Source: Cryptomeria japonica (taxonomy: Eukaryota; Streptophyta; Pinopsida; Cupressales; Cupressaceae). Taken from it: DNA of 64,000 nt. A model generated the notes under the pieces. That model saw only the letters and a list, made by a program, of their open reading frames with translations. It was not told where the DNA came from and ran no database searches. Shown in pieces: positions 11,641 to 22,145 of this stretch. The DNA is taken from NCBI RefSeq assembly GCF_030272615.1, contig NC_081415.1:190182270-190246269 (forward strand), given 5' to 3'. The translations under genes were made by a program, and so were the position numbers. Position 1 is the stretch's first letter; each line of letters starts with the position of its first letter.

Positions 11641-12563
11641 GGGGTTGTAGCATGAAATGAAGCCCCAGAATCTATTACCCAGGAATCATTAACATTATCC
11701 AAACATAAGATTAAAGCATCTTGTAAAGTACTACTTGCAATATTAGCTTCCTTACTGTCATTTTCATTTTTGTCTCCTTCTTTTTTTTTCTGAGACCAAT
11801 AGTCTTTCTTTAGATGACCAGGCTTTCCATAGTACCAGCAATCTTTCTTTCCTCTAGATTGAGAGCGTCCTTTCTTTGACTTCCCTCGTGACTTCTCATT
11901 CCAAGGGCCTTTTCCTCTTTCCTTTGATCTTCCTCTGTTCTCCACATTCAAAACACTACTTGATGATGTTGGAGTCTCACCTATGCTTTTCCTTTGCATT
12001 TCCTCACTTAGGATAACACCAACAATATCATCAAATACCAAAGTATTTTTACTAGAGACAGAGTTACTTATAGCCATAACCAAGCTATTCTAGCTTTCTG
12101 GCAAAGAACATAAAATAAAGAGAGCCCTAACCTCTTCTGCAAAGGTAATTTTTACCGAAGACAATTGACTGGTAATTGTATTAAATTCATTTAAGTGCTC
12201 TGCTACAGATCCTCCCTCACTCATTTTCAAATTAAACAAACGCTTCATAAGAAATACCTTATTTGAAACCGAGGGTTTCTGATACAACTTAGCCAATGTT
12301 GCCATCAAATCTATAGTCATTTTTGCTTCTGTTATATTGAATGCTATAGATGGTGCAAGGCACAATCAAATGGATCCTAGTGCCTTTCTATCTAAAATGT
12401 CCCACTCTTCATCTGACATTGCGGTCGCTTTCTTTGCCTTTCCTTCCAATGGCTGCCACAAATCCTTTTGATATAGGTAATCCTCCATCTGCATTTTCCA
12501 TAACTGATAATTCGGGCCATTAAACTTTTCGACCTTGAATTTGGAATCCTCCATTGCTCCCAC
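11641..12563 (-). pseudogene. Copia1 gag and protease
   Basis: Gag starts at ATG 12563 (MGAMEDSKFKVEKFNG), a typical copia capsid start, followed by the NKVFLMKRLFNLKM capsid block. The zinc knuckle near 11835-11875 reads CWYYGKPGHLKKDYW: two of its three Cys have become Tyr, a G-to-A type change in TGC/TGT codons. The protease active site is WVIDSGASFHAT near 11645-11680. Stops lie at 12363 and 12087. Gag packages RNA and protease matures the polyprotein. Confidence 0.88.
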
Positions 12564-12598
12564 TTAGAACTGAAAGTCCTGCCAATTTATAGAAAACC

Positions 12599-12614
12599 TT
12601 GCTCTGATACTAGT
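12599..12614 (-). promoter_or_regulatory. Copia1 primer binding site (initiator tRNA-Met type)
   Basis: The minus strand reads ACTAGTATCAGAGCAA just after the 5' LTR. It matches the iMet consensus TGGTATCAGAGC except at its first bases. Confidence 0.8.
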
Positions 12615-13089
12615 TGTTAGGGTTTCTAGTAGATTCGAAGCAAATATGAAGTAACAATTATATGCAGATTTAAATACAAAAGATAAAGAAATAAAACAGG
12701 ACATAGATAACACAGAGATTTAACATGGTTCACCTAGAATGGGTTACGTCCACCATACACAGTCATCCAATCTTTCTTCTTATCTAGCAAAAATAGTACA
12801 TCAACCTTACCATGCCTTAAGCATCCCAGCCACTTATAACATTCATTTTTAGGGCAACAAATAAAGTCGACCTTTTTAGGGTTTTATTACAATGTTGGTT
12901 TTCATCAACAAAAAATAGGAAAAAAAAATTTCTCGGCGGCTATCGCCCTTGAACCCTCGTAGCGGGCTTCGCCCGCTTTGGGGGCTGCCGCCCCCAAACT
13001 CCCGCCTGGGGCCCGACCTGGCCCTGGACCCCGGCAAGGATACGTGCTGAGTGTATAGTACTTTGCTAATCAGTTGCCACATTTCAACA
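12615..13089 (-). repeat. Copia1 5' LTR
   Basis: 475 bp, matching 8054-8529. Its GC-rich block at about 12935-13040 keeps more CpG than the partner. The TSD AATAG follows at 13090-13094. Confidence 0.92.
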
Positions 13090-14171
13090 AATAGGACCTC
13101 TATTACATTAGTAGGTCTGAATTCTGCCATAGTTGTACCAAATTTTTGTCCAACAATCTTTACAATAGCCATGCTATCAGTTGTGGTAATTACCTTGCTT
13201 GATTCAACCTCTGGTAGGTCTATTCTCTATACTTTCCTTGTCATCTTCATTTGAGCCTTCAATGCTTAAAAATGCTCATTTATGTTTTTCTCTCGATTCT
13301 CTCCCATATTGTTCAATAGATCTGATAGTTGTTTTCCTACTGGTATGTCAAAACCAAAATCTCTAGCACCAATATCGGGCACTTGTTTGGTTATGTACAA
13401 CATCAAACAAATAGGTAAGTTTCCAAATCTGAAAGTTCCTTTCTTATCTCTTTTGATCTTACCCAAATTGTCTATCAACTCATCTTTAAGCCATTTACAT
13501 ATATCTATCCTTGCATTATCATTGACCATATCATAGGCACTTTTGATACATAGGCTAGAAACTGAGTTTAACCTATTTACATGTGTAGCCTTATAACCTA
13601 AGATCATATTGATAAATTTGACATTTATATCCTTCACATTGTTTACCCTTAGAGATCTCTTATCAAATGTTGCACTAGTTAGGTTTATCACTGTGTCATT
13701 TGAGACCTTCTTTGTTTTGTCCGGTCTGTTACCAGTGGAGGGTAACCCTGTTACAACTTTTATGGCTACTTTTGTGATTTTATGAATTGAGTCCAACTAG
13801 AAAAATTCACCATGTACTTTTCTTAACACAATCCTTATGATATCCCTGGGAAAATCCAGGATACTAAGAATTTCAGTAAAGCCTAGGGTTTCTACCATTT
13901 TGTGTTCAGGTTTGACATTTCCAGATTCATCACAAATCAAGGTTTTAAAAATGTTTTTAATCTCATCATTACCTAATTCCTCAATATGACAATGTATATA
14001 CATCCTAGGGTCTTCAACATATACTACTTCCTTAGGGATTTGAGAGAATGCACCTATGCTATCATCTTTCTTCGCAATTTTGGGAACTAGCTGGAATATG
14101 GGTCTAGGGCATTTAACAATTTTAACAATAGTAGGGTTTGCAATAAATTTAGGAGTGGATGAAGATTCCAT
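13090..14171 (-). pseudogene. N1a ORF2, N-terminal part
   Basis: This is the unrecognised second protein of the N1 family. It starts at ATG 14171 (MESSSTPKFIANPTI) and runs in one frame to the copia insertion, with stops at about 13797, 13266 and 13220. It contains conserved stretches shared with N1b: EDPRMYIHCHIEELG, LDSIHKITK, SSLCIKSAYDM and FGFDIPVGKQL. After the NINEHF segment it jumps to a part that in N1b lies about 1.5 kb further on, so N1a carries a large internal deletion. No RT, integrase or nuclease motif is seen. Confidence 0.75.
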
Positions 14172-14477
14172 AGCTATAAATACCTCAATATTCCTTAAAG
14201 ATGAATGATTTGATGGATTTCTTCACTTCTTCACTTAGAATGCCTTCGTTCGGGAATTTTCATGCTCTTGAAGATTTGAATGCTCAGTGAATGAAAAAGG
14301 ACACAAAACATTCATTTTATACTGTTATTTTCACCAACTACCCACATTTAATGCTTGTCAGTTAAGTTACAACTTAACTCATCTGCCAGTATAGAAGTAA
14401 TTTCAACTTCTCAACATCAACCGAGGGAATAATAGCATGTTTTTCATTTTGTTGCTAAACCCCCAAAGGATTTTTCT

Positions 14478-15590
14478 TCAGTTAGATGAAGAGTCTTCTA
14501 CTAGTGGAGTGTTACTCTGTTCTGCCGGTGGAGGAGTATTCCCATCAACATTCAGATTTGACTTTTTGATCCATTGTTTTGAGAATTCTTGCTTTACCTC
14601 TTCAACTTTTTCTTTACCTTTCAAGCTAGGACCTTTGTTATTTGCTGGTGATGCCTTGCTTCTACAAAATTTTGCAATATGTCCAATTTTGTTACAAGCA
14701 TAACAAGTCACATTTTTTTTCTGAATAGCTTTCCCATATCCTATGTCGATATGTGTTCTGCATTGATTAGATAAGTGTCCAAATCTTCCACAAATATAAC
14801 ATCTTACATTCATTCGGCAATTTTCTAAATTATGACCAACTTTGTTGCACTTAGAACATTGACCAGTGGGTGTATTAGTATTCTGATAATTTCTAGATCT
14901 ACACTGATTTCCTTTATGACCATACTTGTTACAGTTTAAGCATTTGCCATTAAATTTGTAAGCAGTAGATTGTCTTACCGGTTTTCTATGATCATGATTG
15001 TTTGCAGTACCGGAGCTTTCACCAACTTCAAAGCCAGGGCCATTTGTATCACCATTAGGTTTCTGATTCTTCAACATGTCAGCAAGTTGTTCTGAACTTT
15101 TATTCAATTTCTCCTTGTGTTGATTTGCAACAGTCAGTTCATTCTCCAAGATTCCTTTTTGTCTCATGAGTTTAGTTCTATCATTTTGTGTGTGCATAAG
15201 ATCTGTCTTCAACATATCATTTTCATGGCTGAGTCTTGTGTTTTCATTTCCAGCATCATTTAGTCTTCTAACCAAGTCTTCTTCATTCTTCTTCCGATTT
15301 TCATTTTCTTTACAAAATCTCATAGTCATATCTTGCATCTCGTTCTTCATTGAAGTGTTTTCTTGTCTCAGCTTGCTCACAAGATCACTAAGAGTTTCTT
15401 GTTCATCTTTATTATTCTACATCTTTTCACAAAGTTCTATTCTCTTGTTTCTTGCAATAGTGAGATTTTCTTGAAGTTCTTGAATGATATCCTATGCATC
15501 CTTTAGATCATCTTCAAGTTTGATATTCTTTAATTTTTCTGCATCATAGTCTGAAAGAGTTGTTTCTAATTGCTTTTTCAAGTTTTCCAT
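14478..15590 (-). pseudogene. N1a ORF1: coiled-coil protein with four CCHC zinc knuckles
   Basis: ATG at 15590 (MENLKKQLETTLSDYD), ending TAA at 14478, about 370 residues with two in-frame stops in the N-terminal part (near 15495 and 15419). The N-terminal two-thirds is Lys/Glu/Asn-rich with coiled-coil character. Four knuckles of the form C-x2-C-x4-H-x4-C follow: CLNCNKYGHKGNQC, CSKCNKVGHNLENC, CYICGRFGHLSNQC and CYACNKIGHIAKFC. Four knuckles are unusual for gag, which usually has one or two. By analogy it is a nucleic-acid-binding gag-like protein, but no capsid domain is recognised. Confidence 0.8.
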
Positions 15591-15642
15591 CTCTACCGGT
15601 GACAAGATCTTCCTCAAGTTGTTAGGCTTTTGAAAATAGAGG

Positions 15643-15661
15643 ACCAAGCTCTGATACCAAT
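15643..15661 (-). promoter_or_regulatory. N1a primer binding site (initiator tRNA-Met type)
   Basis: The minus strand directly after the 5' LTR reads ATTGGTATCAGAGCTTGG and contains the full iMet-complementary TGGTATCAGAGC. This is the usual choice of plant copia elements. Confidence 0.9.
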
Positions 15662-16455
15662 TGTTAGGATTCCCAAAGATACTAAGGGGGGGGGTGAATC
15701 AGTATCTAACCGGTGTATAAATTTACTTGACTTAAAACATGAAAAGCATATCAAAACTATGTACCGGTAAACCAGAAATAATGAAGTAACTAAGAATAAT
15801 AACAACATGAGAAGCACACCATAATACAATATTTTAATGAGGAAACCTGGTGTGGGAAAAACCACGGTGGGATTTGTGACCCACAATATTCGCTTACTAG
15901 CCAATAAGGGAATATTACTCTTACATTAGGGGCCTACACATGCAGGAAGGCTAAGTGCCTAGAGCTCACTGCTCAAATACAAAAGAAGTCACACTGACTT
16001 ACAAAATGGATTATACTAATCCAATGTCTTGTACTGCTTCAGATTAGCATCTTCTATGCCAGATTTAGTATCGGTTTAAGCTCTGCTACAACATAAACCC
16101 TTAACCAATATTTTGCATATTAGGTCTTCTTATTTCGCATCCTATCACACTTTTTCTACCTATTCTATTCCTATTACAAAATGATCTCATACATATATGA
16201 GTCATATTACAACTTTCCATGTCAGCTTATAATGATTTTACAATTAATTACAAAATACTTTTTAAACAAAATTGAAGTCGACCAAGGTGTCGGTATCCTT
16301 CCTTTCACTGCCGGTGTTTTGTATGCCGGTGTAGAGTCTGTCAATGTCAGTGGAAGTAACTTTGTCTTGCCGGTGTCATATGATTGCAAGGTTGCCATCA
16401 ATGACAAAACCTTCAATCACCTACAATTTCTCATTGGAGTGTGCATTTGCCAACA
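15662..16455 (-). repeat. N1a 5' LTR
   Basis: 794 bp. The plus-strand ends are TGTTAGGATTCC and TTTGCCAACA, and the TSD GATTA follows at 16456. It closely matches 6282-7079 and, in reverse orientation, the N1b LTRs. Confidence 0.92.
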
Positions 16456-17739
16456 GATTATATCAGTTAATGACCATAAGAACATGTGAATGACATATAA
16501 GGTTCAGTGTTTATATCTTGATTTTATTGCTAATCATGTACTCTATGCGACTCAAGGATGTCCATGACTAGAGAAGCTCTGATGAGGCATGATTATTTTT
16601 CTATGATTGTTGTCTGTGGTTTATCTCTTAATATAGTATGTACTTGTCTAAGGATATGATCGACAAAAGATCAAGGAGGATGTTCCAAGGCATGCATGAA
16701 AGGGAATAATCCTTATCTGTTCTGCAAGCAATACTCAGGTCAACTTGATCTATTATACCAAGTTGCTTATATTAACTTGCTATATCAAAATCCATGTAAG
16801 GAATGCTCAGGTCATCTTGAATCATTATATCAAGTTGCTTGTATTTTATTACAACATTTTAAAGCTCAATGATGAAATCAAAGCACTGTTACAAAGATAG
16901 CATATGAAGGATGGCAGTACAATTTTTAGTTAGCTCATTATTCGTCTACATTATACGCATTCATTTGTCAATTGCATTATAAGCATATCATTTCATTAAC
17001 AGATCAACGGTCATAAATAAAGATTGAGTATACTTGGACAAACAAAAACAATTTGCATTTGATCATTATAGGTGCATTCATCTTTAGAATTATTTAAAAT
17101 TATTTAGTTACATTTTAATCATTGCATTAGTTTGCATTCAATTAAGTGCATTTCATTAATCATGTAGTGTATCATCATTAGTATTTTGCATTATCATTAA
17201 AAGTTGATTAAAGATCATTTAGTTACATCTTTGCACTTAGATTCATTATCATTATAAACATTAAATATAAAATCAAAAACATTCCATGTAGATCATTTGC
17301 AGTTACATCATCATAAATAAAATAAAAATCAATTATTCATTCGCATTTCATATAGATCATTGAATTTGCATCATTTACATATCATTTAAGTTAGTAATCA
17401 TTTTTATTTTCATCCAAGATCATCAAAAGCGAAAATTAAAAAAAGCATTTATCATTGCATCATCATATAAAGCATCATCATCAAATAGACTAACATGCAT
17501 AAATATCATCATCCATCTACTCACTGCATCCATATAATCAAAGCATATAAAGAATCATCATCAAATAGAGTAACATGCATAAAGATCATCATCATATAGA
17601 GTCCATGTCTGCATATATATCATCACAAAAAACAATAAAAGTCTAAGTATACAATGATATCAAATAAACAAATACAAGTGCCTCCAAATCAAGTCATGGT
17701 TGTCCTGTACTACTACCACCTGACTCTGTCCATCTCTAT
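16456..17739 (+). other. T1 3' untranslated region, middle part
   Basis: This continues the T1 3' region after the GATTA duplication. The text TTGTCTAAGGATATGA near 16643 resembles a T2 stretch near 34840, supporting common descent. From about 17000 it is AT-rich and built of ATCATT/CATCATCA-like words. A block of about 65 bp with AAAGCATCATCATCAAATAG is duplicated at about 17470 and 17545. No coding signal is seen on the plus strand. Confidence 0.55.
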
Positions 17740-19840
17740 GGCTATGGATGAGAAGATCCTCCAGATGCCTGTCTCCCATGCTCACCACTCCTTTGAGGAG
17801 GTCCCATGACCCCACCACTGCTTGTATCCATCAACACGATGGTATGACAACTACATGCTCTCTGGCTTTCTACAACTACGTCCTCATATCATCGTCGCTA
17901 GTGGGAAGTCTCCTTCCTATCTTGAACTGGTGCTCTAATAGTGTCAGCCGAGTGAGTACCTGATCCAACCTACTAAATATGATCAAGAAGGCCCTGAGTA
18001 TCCTGTTGTCTCCTAACAGTTCTATCCCTCTCATCCATAAGAGTTTGTACATGTGCTCAAAGCTAATCAATCTATGCTCTAAGACTATCAATGGTCTCCT
18101 GCTCTGGCACATCATGCTTTGGTGCATCTTGCTCTAGCATATCATGCTCTGGTGCATCCTTCTCTGGCAAATCATGTTGTGGTGCATGAACCCCAATCCC
18201 CTCCTCACCACCAACCTGTCCAACTACTGGAATATTAGTTTGAGTAACTCTCTAAACTCGTCGTCTAATGAGGGGAACATGATCCTCAGGATCCTCATAA
18301 TCTCCACCATGAGCTGCAATGACCCTAGGATCTGGCTGAATCTATCCAAAATCAATGCCTATCTCGCAACCCCTATCTAGTCCACTCATCCTGCCTCCTC
18401 CTATCAATGGTAACCCTCTTGGTGATCTCATCCCTTCCCTGCCATTCTCCCTCCTAATATGTGCAACATCCCTCCCACCCATAGGACGTGGTCTCCCAAT
18501 CCTGTCAACTTGTCCAAACGGTCCCCCATAGACTCTCAATTGACCTCCCCTTCATCCAGGTCTCCTACCACCACCACCTCCATCCCCACCCTCATCTCCA
18601 TCTCATCCAGCCTCCTAAGTAGTTTTGAGCTCTTGTCTCCATCTATGTCTCCTCACACCTAGATCCTCTAAATCATCATCCTCATCTCTTGAGTTGGGAG
18701 GAGGATCTACTAGATCAGTAATATGAGGAAATGGATGAGATAATATATACTGAGCATAATCTGCAGTAACCCCGAGATCAAGAATATGCAATCTCATATC
18801 ATAAGCCACTCTCGGAGTAGCAAGAAACTCTGCACGAGCAATCTCAAATGACAACGATGGTCCCCAATCTCGTCTATCTCTATACCACTGAGCATATATC
18901 ATCACACCAATAGGCATAGGTTAGATCATACCAAACTGTCTAAGAATGCGACTAAACAACTATCGCTCAACAATGTAAGGAGTCTGACCAATGAGATATC
19001 TACTCTGCATGATAAATGGTAATGTTCATGCATCAGCCATCCATGGCTCACAATCAACATATGGCCTCCAAGTAATGCTATCCAATGAATCAAGCACCCA
19101 ATGCCAATACTCCATCTTACCTAGCTTATGCTGAGTAAGGATACCTGCATAAAAATACACATATGGCTGTCTCTCTCCACGTAATCTATGATGGATAGGC
19201 CGAGTCACAACAATATGCTCCCAACACCAGATCTGCAATAAAGTGCATCATGTAGACAAACTAGCACTCTCATCATACACCACCTGGTGAAGATCATGAT
19301 ATAAATGTGTGAGCATACAAACACCCCAAGCATATCGAGTATGATGTTGCATCATACTCGAAAGAATCTCACCCCATCCAACAACAAAACCTCATGATCG
19401 CTTATCGGGACAAATAAATCCTCCAATCAAACCAACAAGAATCACAGGAAGAGTCTCGTAATACATCACCATATCCTCCCATCGGATCTCTCCTCTACCA
19501 ATGCTATCATCAGCAAAACCGGCTCTACAAGCCTCTATCCCAACATGATCCTAAAAATCACACTGCACTAACTCGCTAGTCACTAGGATGTGCAGAATCC
19601 TATAGACATCCTCGAGCGTCACACTAATCTCACCCGTGGGCAAGTGGAAAGTGTTATGCTCACTATGCCATCTCATGGCTAACATCGTCAACAATCCTCT
19701 ATTATGCATTATCTCAAGCATATACAATAAATGGCATAAACCACAAGCATCTATATGTCTAACCTCTACCCATGTCAGCTTTGGCACTAAATTACATACT
19801 GCTGGTAATTTCTCCTATTTATCAAGAGAAATCAACTATC
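17740..19840 (-). pseudogene. Antisense ORF with plant mobile domain (PMD) in T1 3' region
   Basis: On the minus strand, one frame is nearly continuous from about 19840 to 18342 (then shifts and continues to about 17740), broken by single stops mainly at expected Gln, Arg or Trp codons. Landmarks of the aminotransferase-like plant mobile domain are visible: LPTGEISVTLEDVYRILHI (about 19585-19640), LQIWCWEHIVVTRP (about 19190-19235) and WRPYVDCEPWM (about 19030-19065). A Gly/Arg-rich segment and a charged C-terminal segment follow. Antisense extra ORFs and PMD sequences in Tat-type elements are established; its function here is unknown. Confidence 0.75.
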
Positions 19841-19984
19841 AATCAATCATCTATTTATCTATCTATCAAATCAAACTGAAGCAACCTATGCTATCTATCT
19901 ATCACATCAAATTGAAGCAATCAAGCTATCAAATCATTTTAAACCCTATCAATCACGGAGTTCAATCAAAACTATGCTAGGCTC

Positions 19985-20150
19985 TTGCATCAGAAACTAA
20001 ATTGGTTTCTTAGAGCTAAGCAATCAAGCAATCTAATCAACCAATCAATCAAGCAATCCAATCAATCAAGCAATCGAGTTATTCAATCAATCAACCAAGC
20101 AATCAAGCTAAACAAGAAATCAAGGAATCAATCAATCAATCAAGTCCCTA
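19985..20150. repeat. CAATCAAT-type low-complexity repeat
   Basis: Imperfect tandem runs of AATCAATCAAGC, with some TATC-rich sequence just before (19850-19930). They lie at the 5' side of the antisense PMD frame. No function is evident. Confidence 0.7.
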
Positions 20151-20235
20151 TTCATCATACATGCACATCAAACACATTAAATCTAATTATCAAATTGATT
20201 TTTAGCTTTTGCACATATCAAAAATATTAATTTTG

Positions 20236-20520
20236 AGCATTTGTGCTATCCTATTGAACAAAAGCGCTAAACTAATGCATTTGAGCTATCTTTCTGAGCA
20301 AATGCACTAACCCTAAGAGCATATGCACAAAACCAAACAAAAGCACTAATTTTAGCTACAAAAGCGTTAGCAAACAAAACATTTGCACTATCCTATGCAT
20401 ATGCACTAACATACTTAACATATGAGTTAACAAAAGGATCATTTGTGCTAATCTATGCAAATGCGCTAAACCTAATTGCATATGCGCTAAAACTAAATGC
20501 AAATGCGCTAACCTAAATGC
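20236..20520. repeat. Degenerate tandem array of a ~22-bp unit
   Basis: About a dozen imperfect copies of a unit resembling GCATATGCGCTAAACCTAA alternate with CATTTGTGCTAT variants. The core (G)CGCTAA or GCACTAA recurs every 20-25 bp. It lies upstream of the antisense PMD frame and about 0.5 kb before the LTR. Confidence 0.75.
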
Positions 20521-21032
20521 CAAAAATCGCAAAAAAAATAAAAAAATTCAAAACCGTACCTAAAAACATAAAAAGTCAAACGAAAAGTTGAAAACAAAGC
20601 TCGGGATAAGATACATACCGGATACCCATACTCGGGAGGTCACTGATATCATCGAACATGCTCAAATCGATGGTTCTCCACAGGAATCACCATTTCGCCA
20701 TCTCACCAAGAATATTTTCTTCACAAAGCTGACAAGGATAACAATGAAATTAAAATTAGCCTTGGTTAATTTTATATTTACTCTTTGAAAGTGTAATTAA
20801 TGCTATTCAATGGGGCAATTTAATTTTTTTTTTACAAATGAATTTAAATTGATTGAATTTTAATCAATTATCATGAGATCAATCATTCAAACCAAAGTTT
20901 TCAACAATTTCACGATCAATCTCCTAAGGGGGCACACAATCAGGATTTTCAATCTCCATCAGGCACATTATCGAGACTTGATTTAATCTTTGAAACAATG
21001 TTGTCTCGATATCATTTCAAAGAGGGGCAAAA
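20521..21032 (+). other. T1 3' region next to the LTR, with polypurine-like AAAGAGGGGCAAAA
   Basis: Non-coding AT-rich sequence. AAAGAGGGGCAAAA (21019-21032) aligns with AAAGAGGGGAAAA before the T2 LTR (36546-36558) and is the likely polypurine tract of this Tat subfamily. Confidence 0.6.
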
Positions 21033-22145
21033 TCTATACACATAAAAATGGCTATGAGCAATTAAATAAATATTTTATATTTATTTAATGATTTTTTCTT
21101 CTATTAAATAATTAATTTGAAAAGATTAATTTATTTAATTCATTTTCGTGTCTTTCTATTAATTAATATTTTTTAATTCATTCATCTATCCTATTCCTCT
21201 AATAGATATTTAATTATCCTTTTAACCAAGTTAATTAAATATGTAATATTTAATAGTTATTCTTCTATCCTATAGTCTCAAATATTAAATAATTTCTAAA
21301 TTATTTAAACCCCTTTTCCAACTCACCTTCTATCTCCACTTCATCTCCCCTTTGCCAACTCATCAAACATGTGGCTAAGGAAATTAATATTTCTTAAATA
21401 TTAATTCATCATTTATCTTCAACCTCCAAATTTAATGAAAATTGTGTATGTACACATATTTCATAACCATTTACTATATTCTCTGCAACACCCCCTACAT
21501 ATTAGGAAGGACTTTAGTCCACTTGTCCTATCATGCCTAAATCTTCTCCAACTATCCCTAGATTCTCTCAGTCAGCAACCTAGTCAAGGTGAGATGAGTG
21601 ACACTTGTCTTCTCCTTCCCCCTTTCTCTCAACCTTCACCTTTGCTCACAACCATCCAAATCTGTAGATTTGATCATGACTATTGATCTTAGCCACATCA
21701 TCTCATCCTCTCAAAGTCTATAAAATCAAGAGCTTCAGTTGAGAGATTTTTAGTCTTCAAATCAATTTTTGTATGCATGAGTTTTAATCTTGAAGCAAAT
21801 AGAAAATAGCAAATATCAAATATCAAATATCAAATAGAAAATATCAAATAGAAAATATCAAATAGCAAATAGCATTTTAGCATAATCATGTAGTATTGTA
21901 TATAATAGTATCAGTTAACTACAAGTTATCAGTCCATTCTTCATATGCCATCTTGGAAGCCATCAGTGTATTGTCTGAGAGCTCACCATCTACAACCAGG
22001 AACATTGGAGTTAGGACACAATGGGACATAAGTCATGAAGGTAATATTAGTATTTTATTTCATATGTACTTCATGTAGTTTCATTAGTTGAATTTGGATT
22101 TCTTGTAGTATTTCTATTGGTATTTTGTGAAACTAACTTATTGTA
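21033..22145 (+). repeat. Tat LTR between T1 and T2 (approximate ends)
   Basis: The left end is set by similarity to the T2 LTR (TATACACATAAAAATGG against TAATACCCTAAAAATGG). A TATA box, TATAAAAT at 21719-21726, sits at the same place as TATAAATT in the T2 LTR. A tandem (CAAATAT/GAAAATAT) stretch lies at 21790-21875. The right end is approximate, placed before T2 coding sequence begins. It may be the T1 3' LTR, the T2 5' LTR, or a recombinant of both. Confidence 0.6.

Larger units (their letters stand above)
8054..13089 (-). mobile_element. Copia1: Tork/Tnt1-like Ty1/copia retrotransposon nested in N1a ORF2
   Basis: Complete structure of 5036 bp: LTRs of 476 and 475 bp, TSD AATAG on both sides, iMet-like PBS, PPT, and gag, protease, integrase, RT and RNase H in copia order on the minus strand. 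The RT and RNase H motifs resemble the Tnt1/Tork lineage. Coding damage is light, with roughly ten stops and one frameshift between about 11370 and 11640. Paired LTRs differ at roughly one site in twelve to fifteen by eye, so it is not recent. Confidence 0.93.
6282..16455 (-). mobile_element. N1a: pol-less LTR retrotransposon with ORF1 and ORF2 (copy 1)
   Basis: It is bounded by two direct LTRs (6282-7079 and 15662-16455) and a perfect 5-bp TSD, GATTA (6277-6281 and 16456-16460). Reading the minus strand, the order is LTR, iMet-type PBS, ORF1 (coiled coil plus four CCHC knuckles), ORF2 (unrecognised), polypurine tract, LTR. No RT, RNase H or integrase belonging to this element is visible; the only pol inside is that of the nested copia 8054-13089. 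A second copy, N1b, lies at 41107-47664. Copia-like PBS and PPT suggest mobilisation by a copia element (inference). Confidence 0.9.
1..22145 (+). mobile_element. T1: Tat-lineage Ty3/gypsy retrotransposon, 5' end outside window, degenerate
   Basis: Domains run protease, long charged linker, RT, RNase H, second (archaeal-type) RNase H, integrase, long 3' region, LTR. A second RNase H between the first one and the integrase is the hallmark of the Tat lineage. Gag and the 5' LTR lie left of the window. One reading frame carries positions 50 to about 4205, shifts once inside the second RNase H, then continues to about 5614, broken only by single stops. N1a (6282-16455) sits in the 3' region. The right end is placed where LTR-like sequence gives way to T2 coding sequence and is approximate. 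Confidence 0.85.

Noticed and set aside
19636-20230. Plus-strand frames over the CAATCAAT repeat
   Set aside because: Low-complexity sequence; the coding signal in the neighbouring region is on the minus strand (PMD).
20236-20520. CRISPR-like spaced repeats
   Set aside because: Units are degenerate, spacers are not unique sequences of constant length, and the context is a plant retrotransposon.
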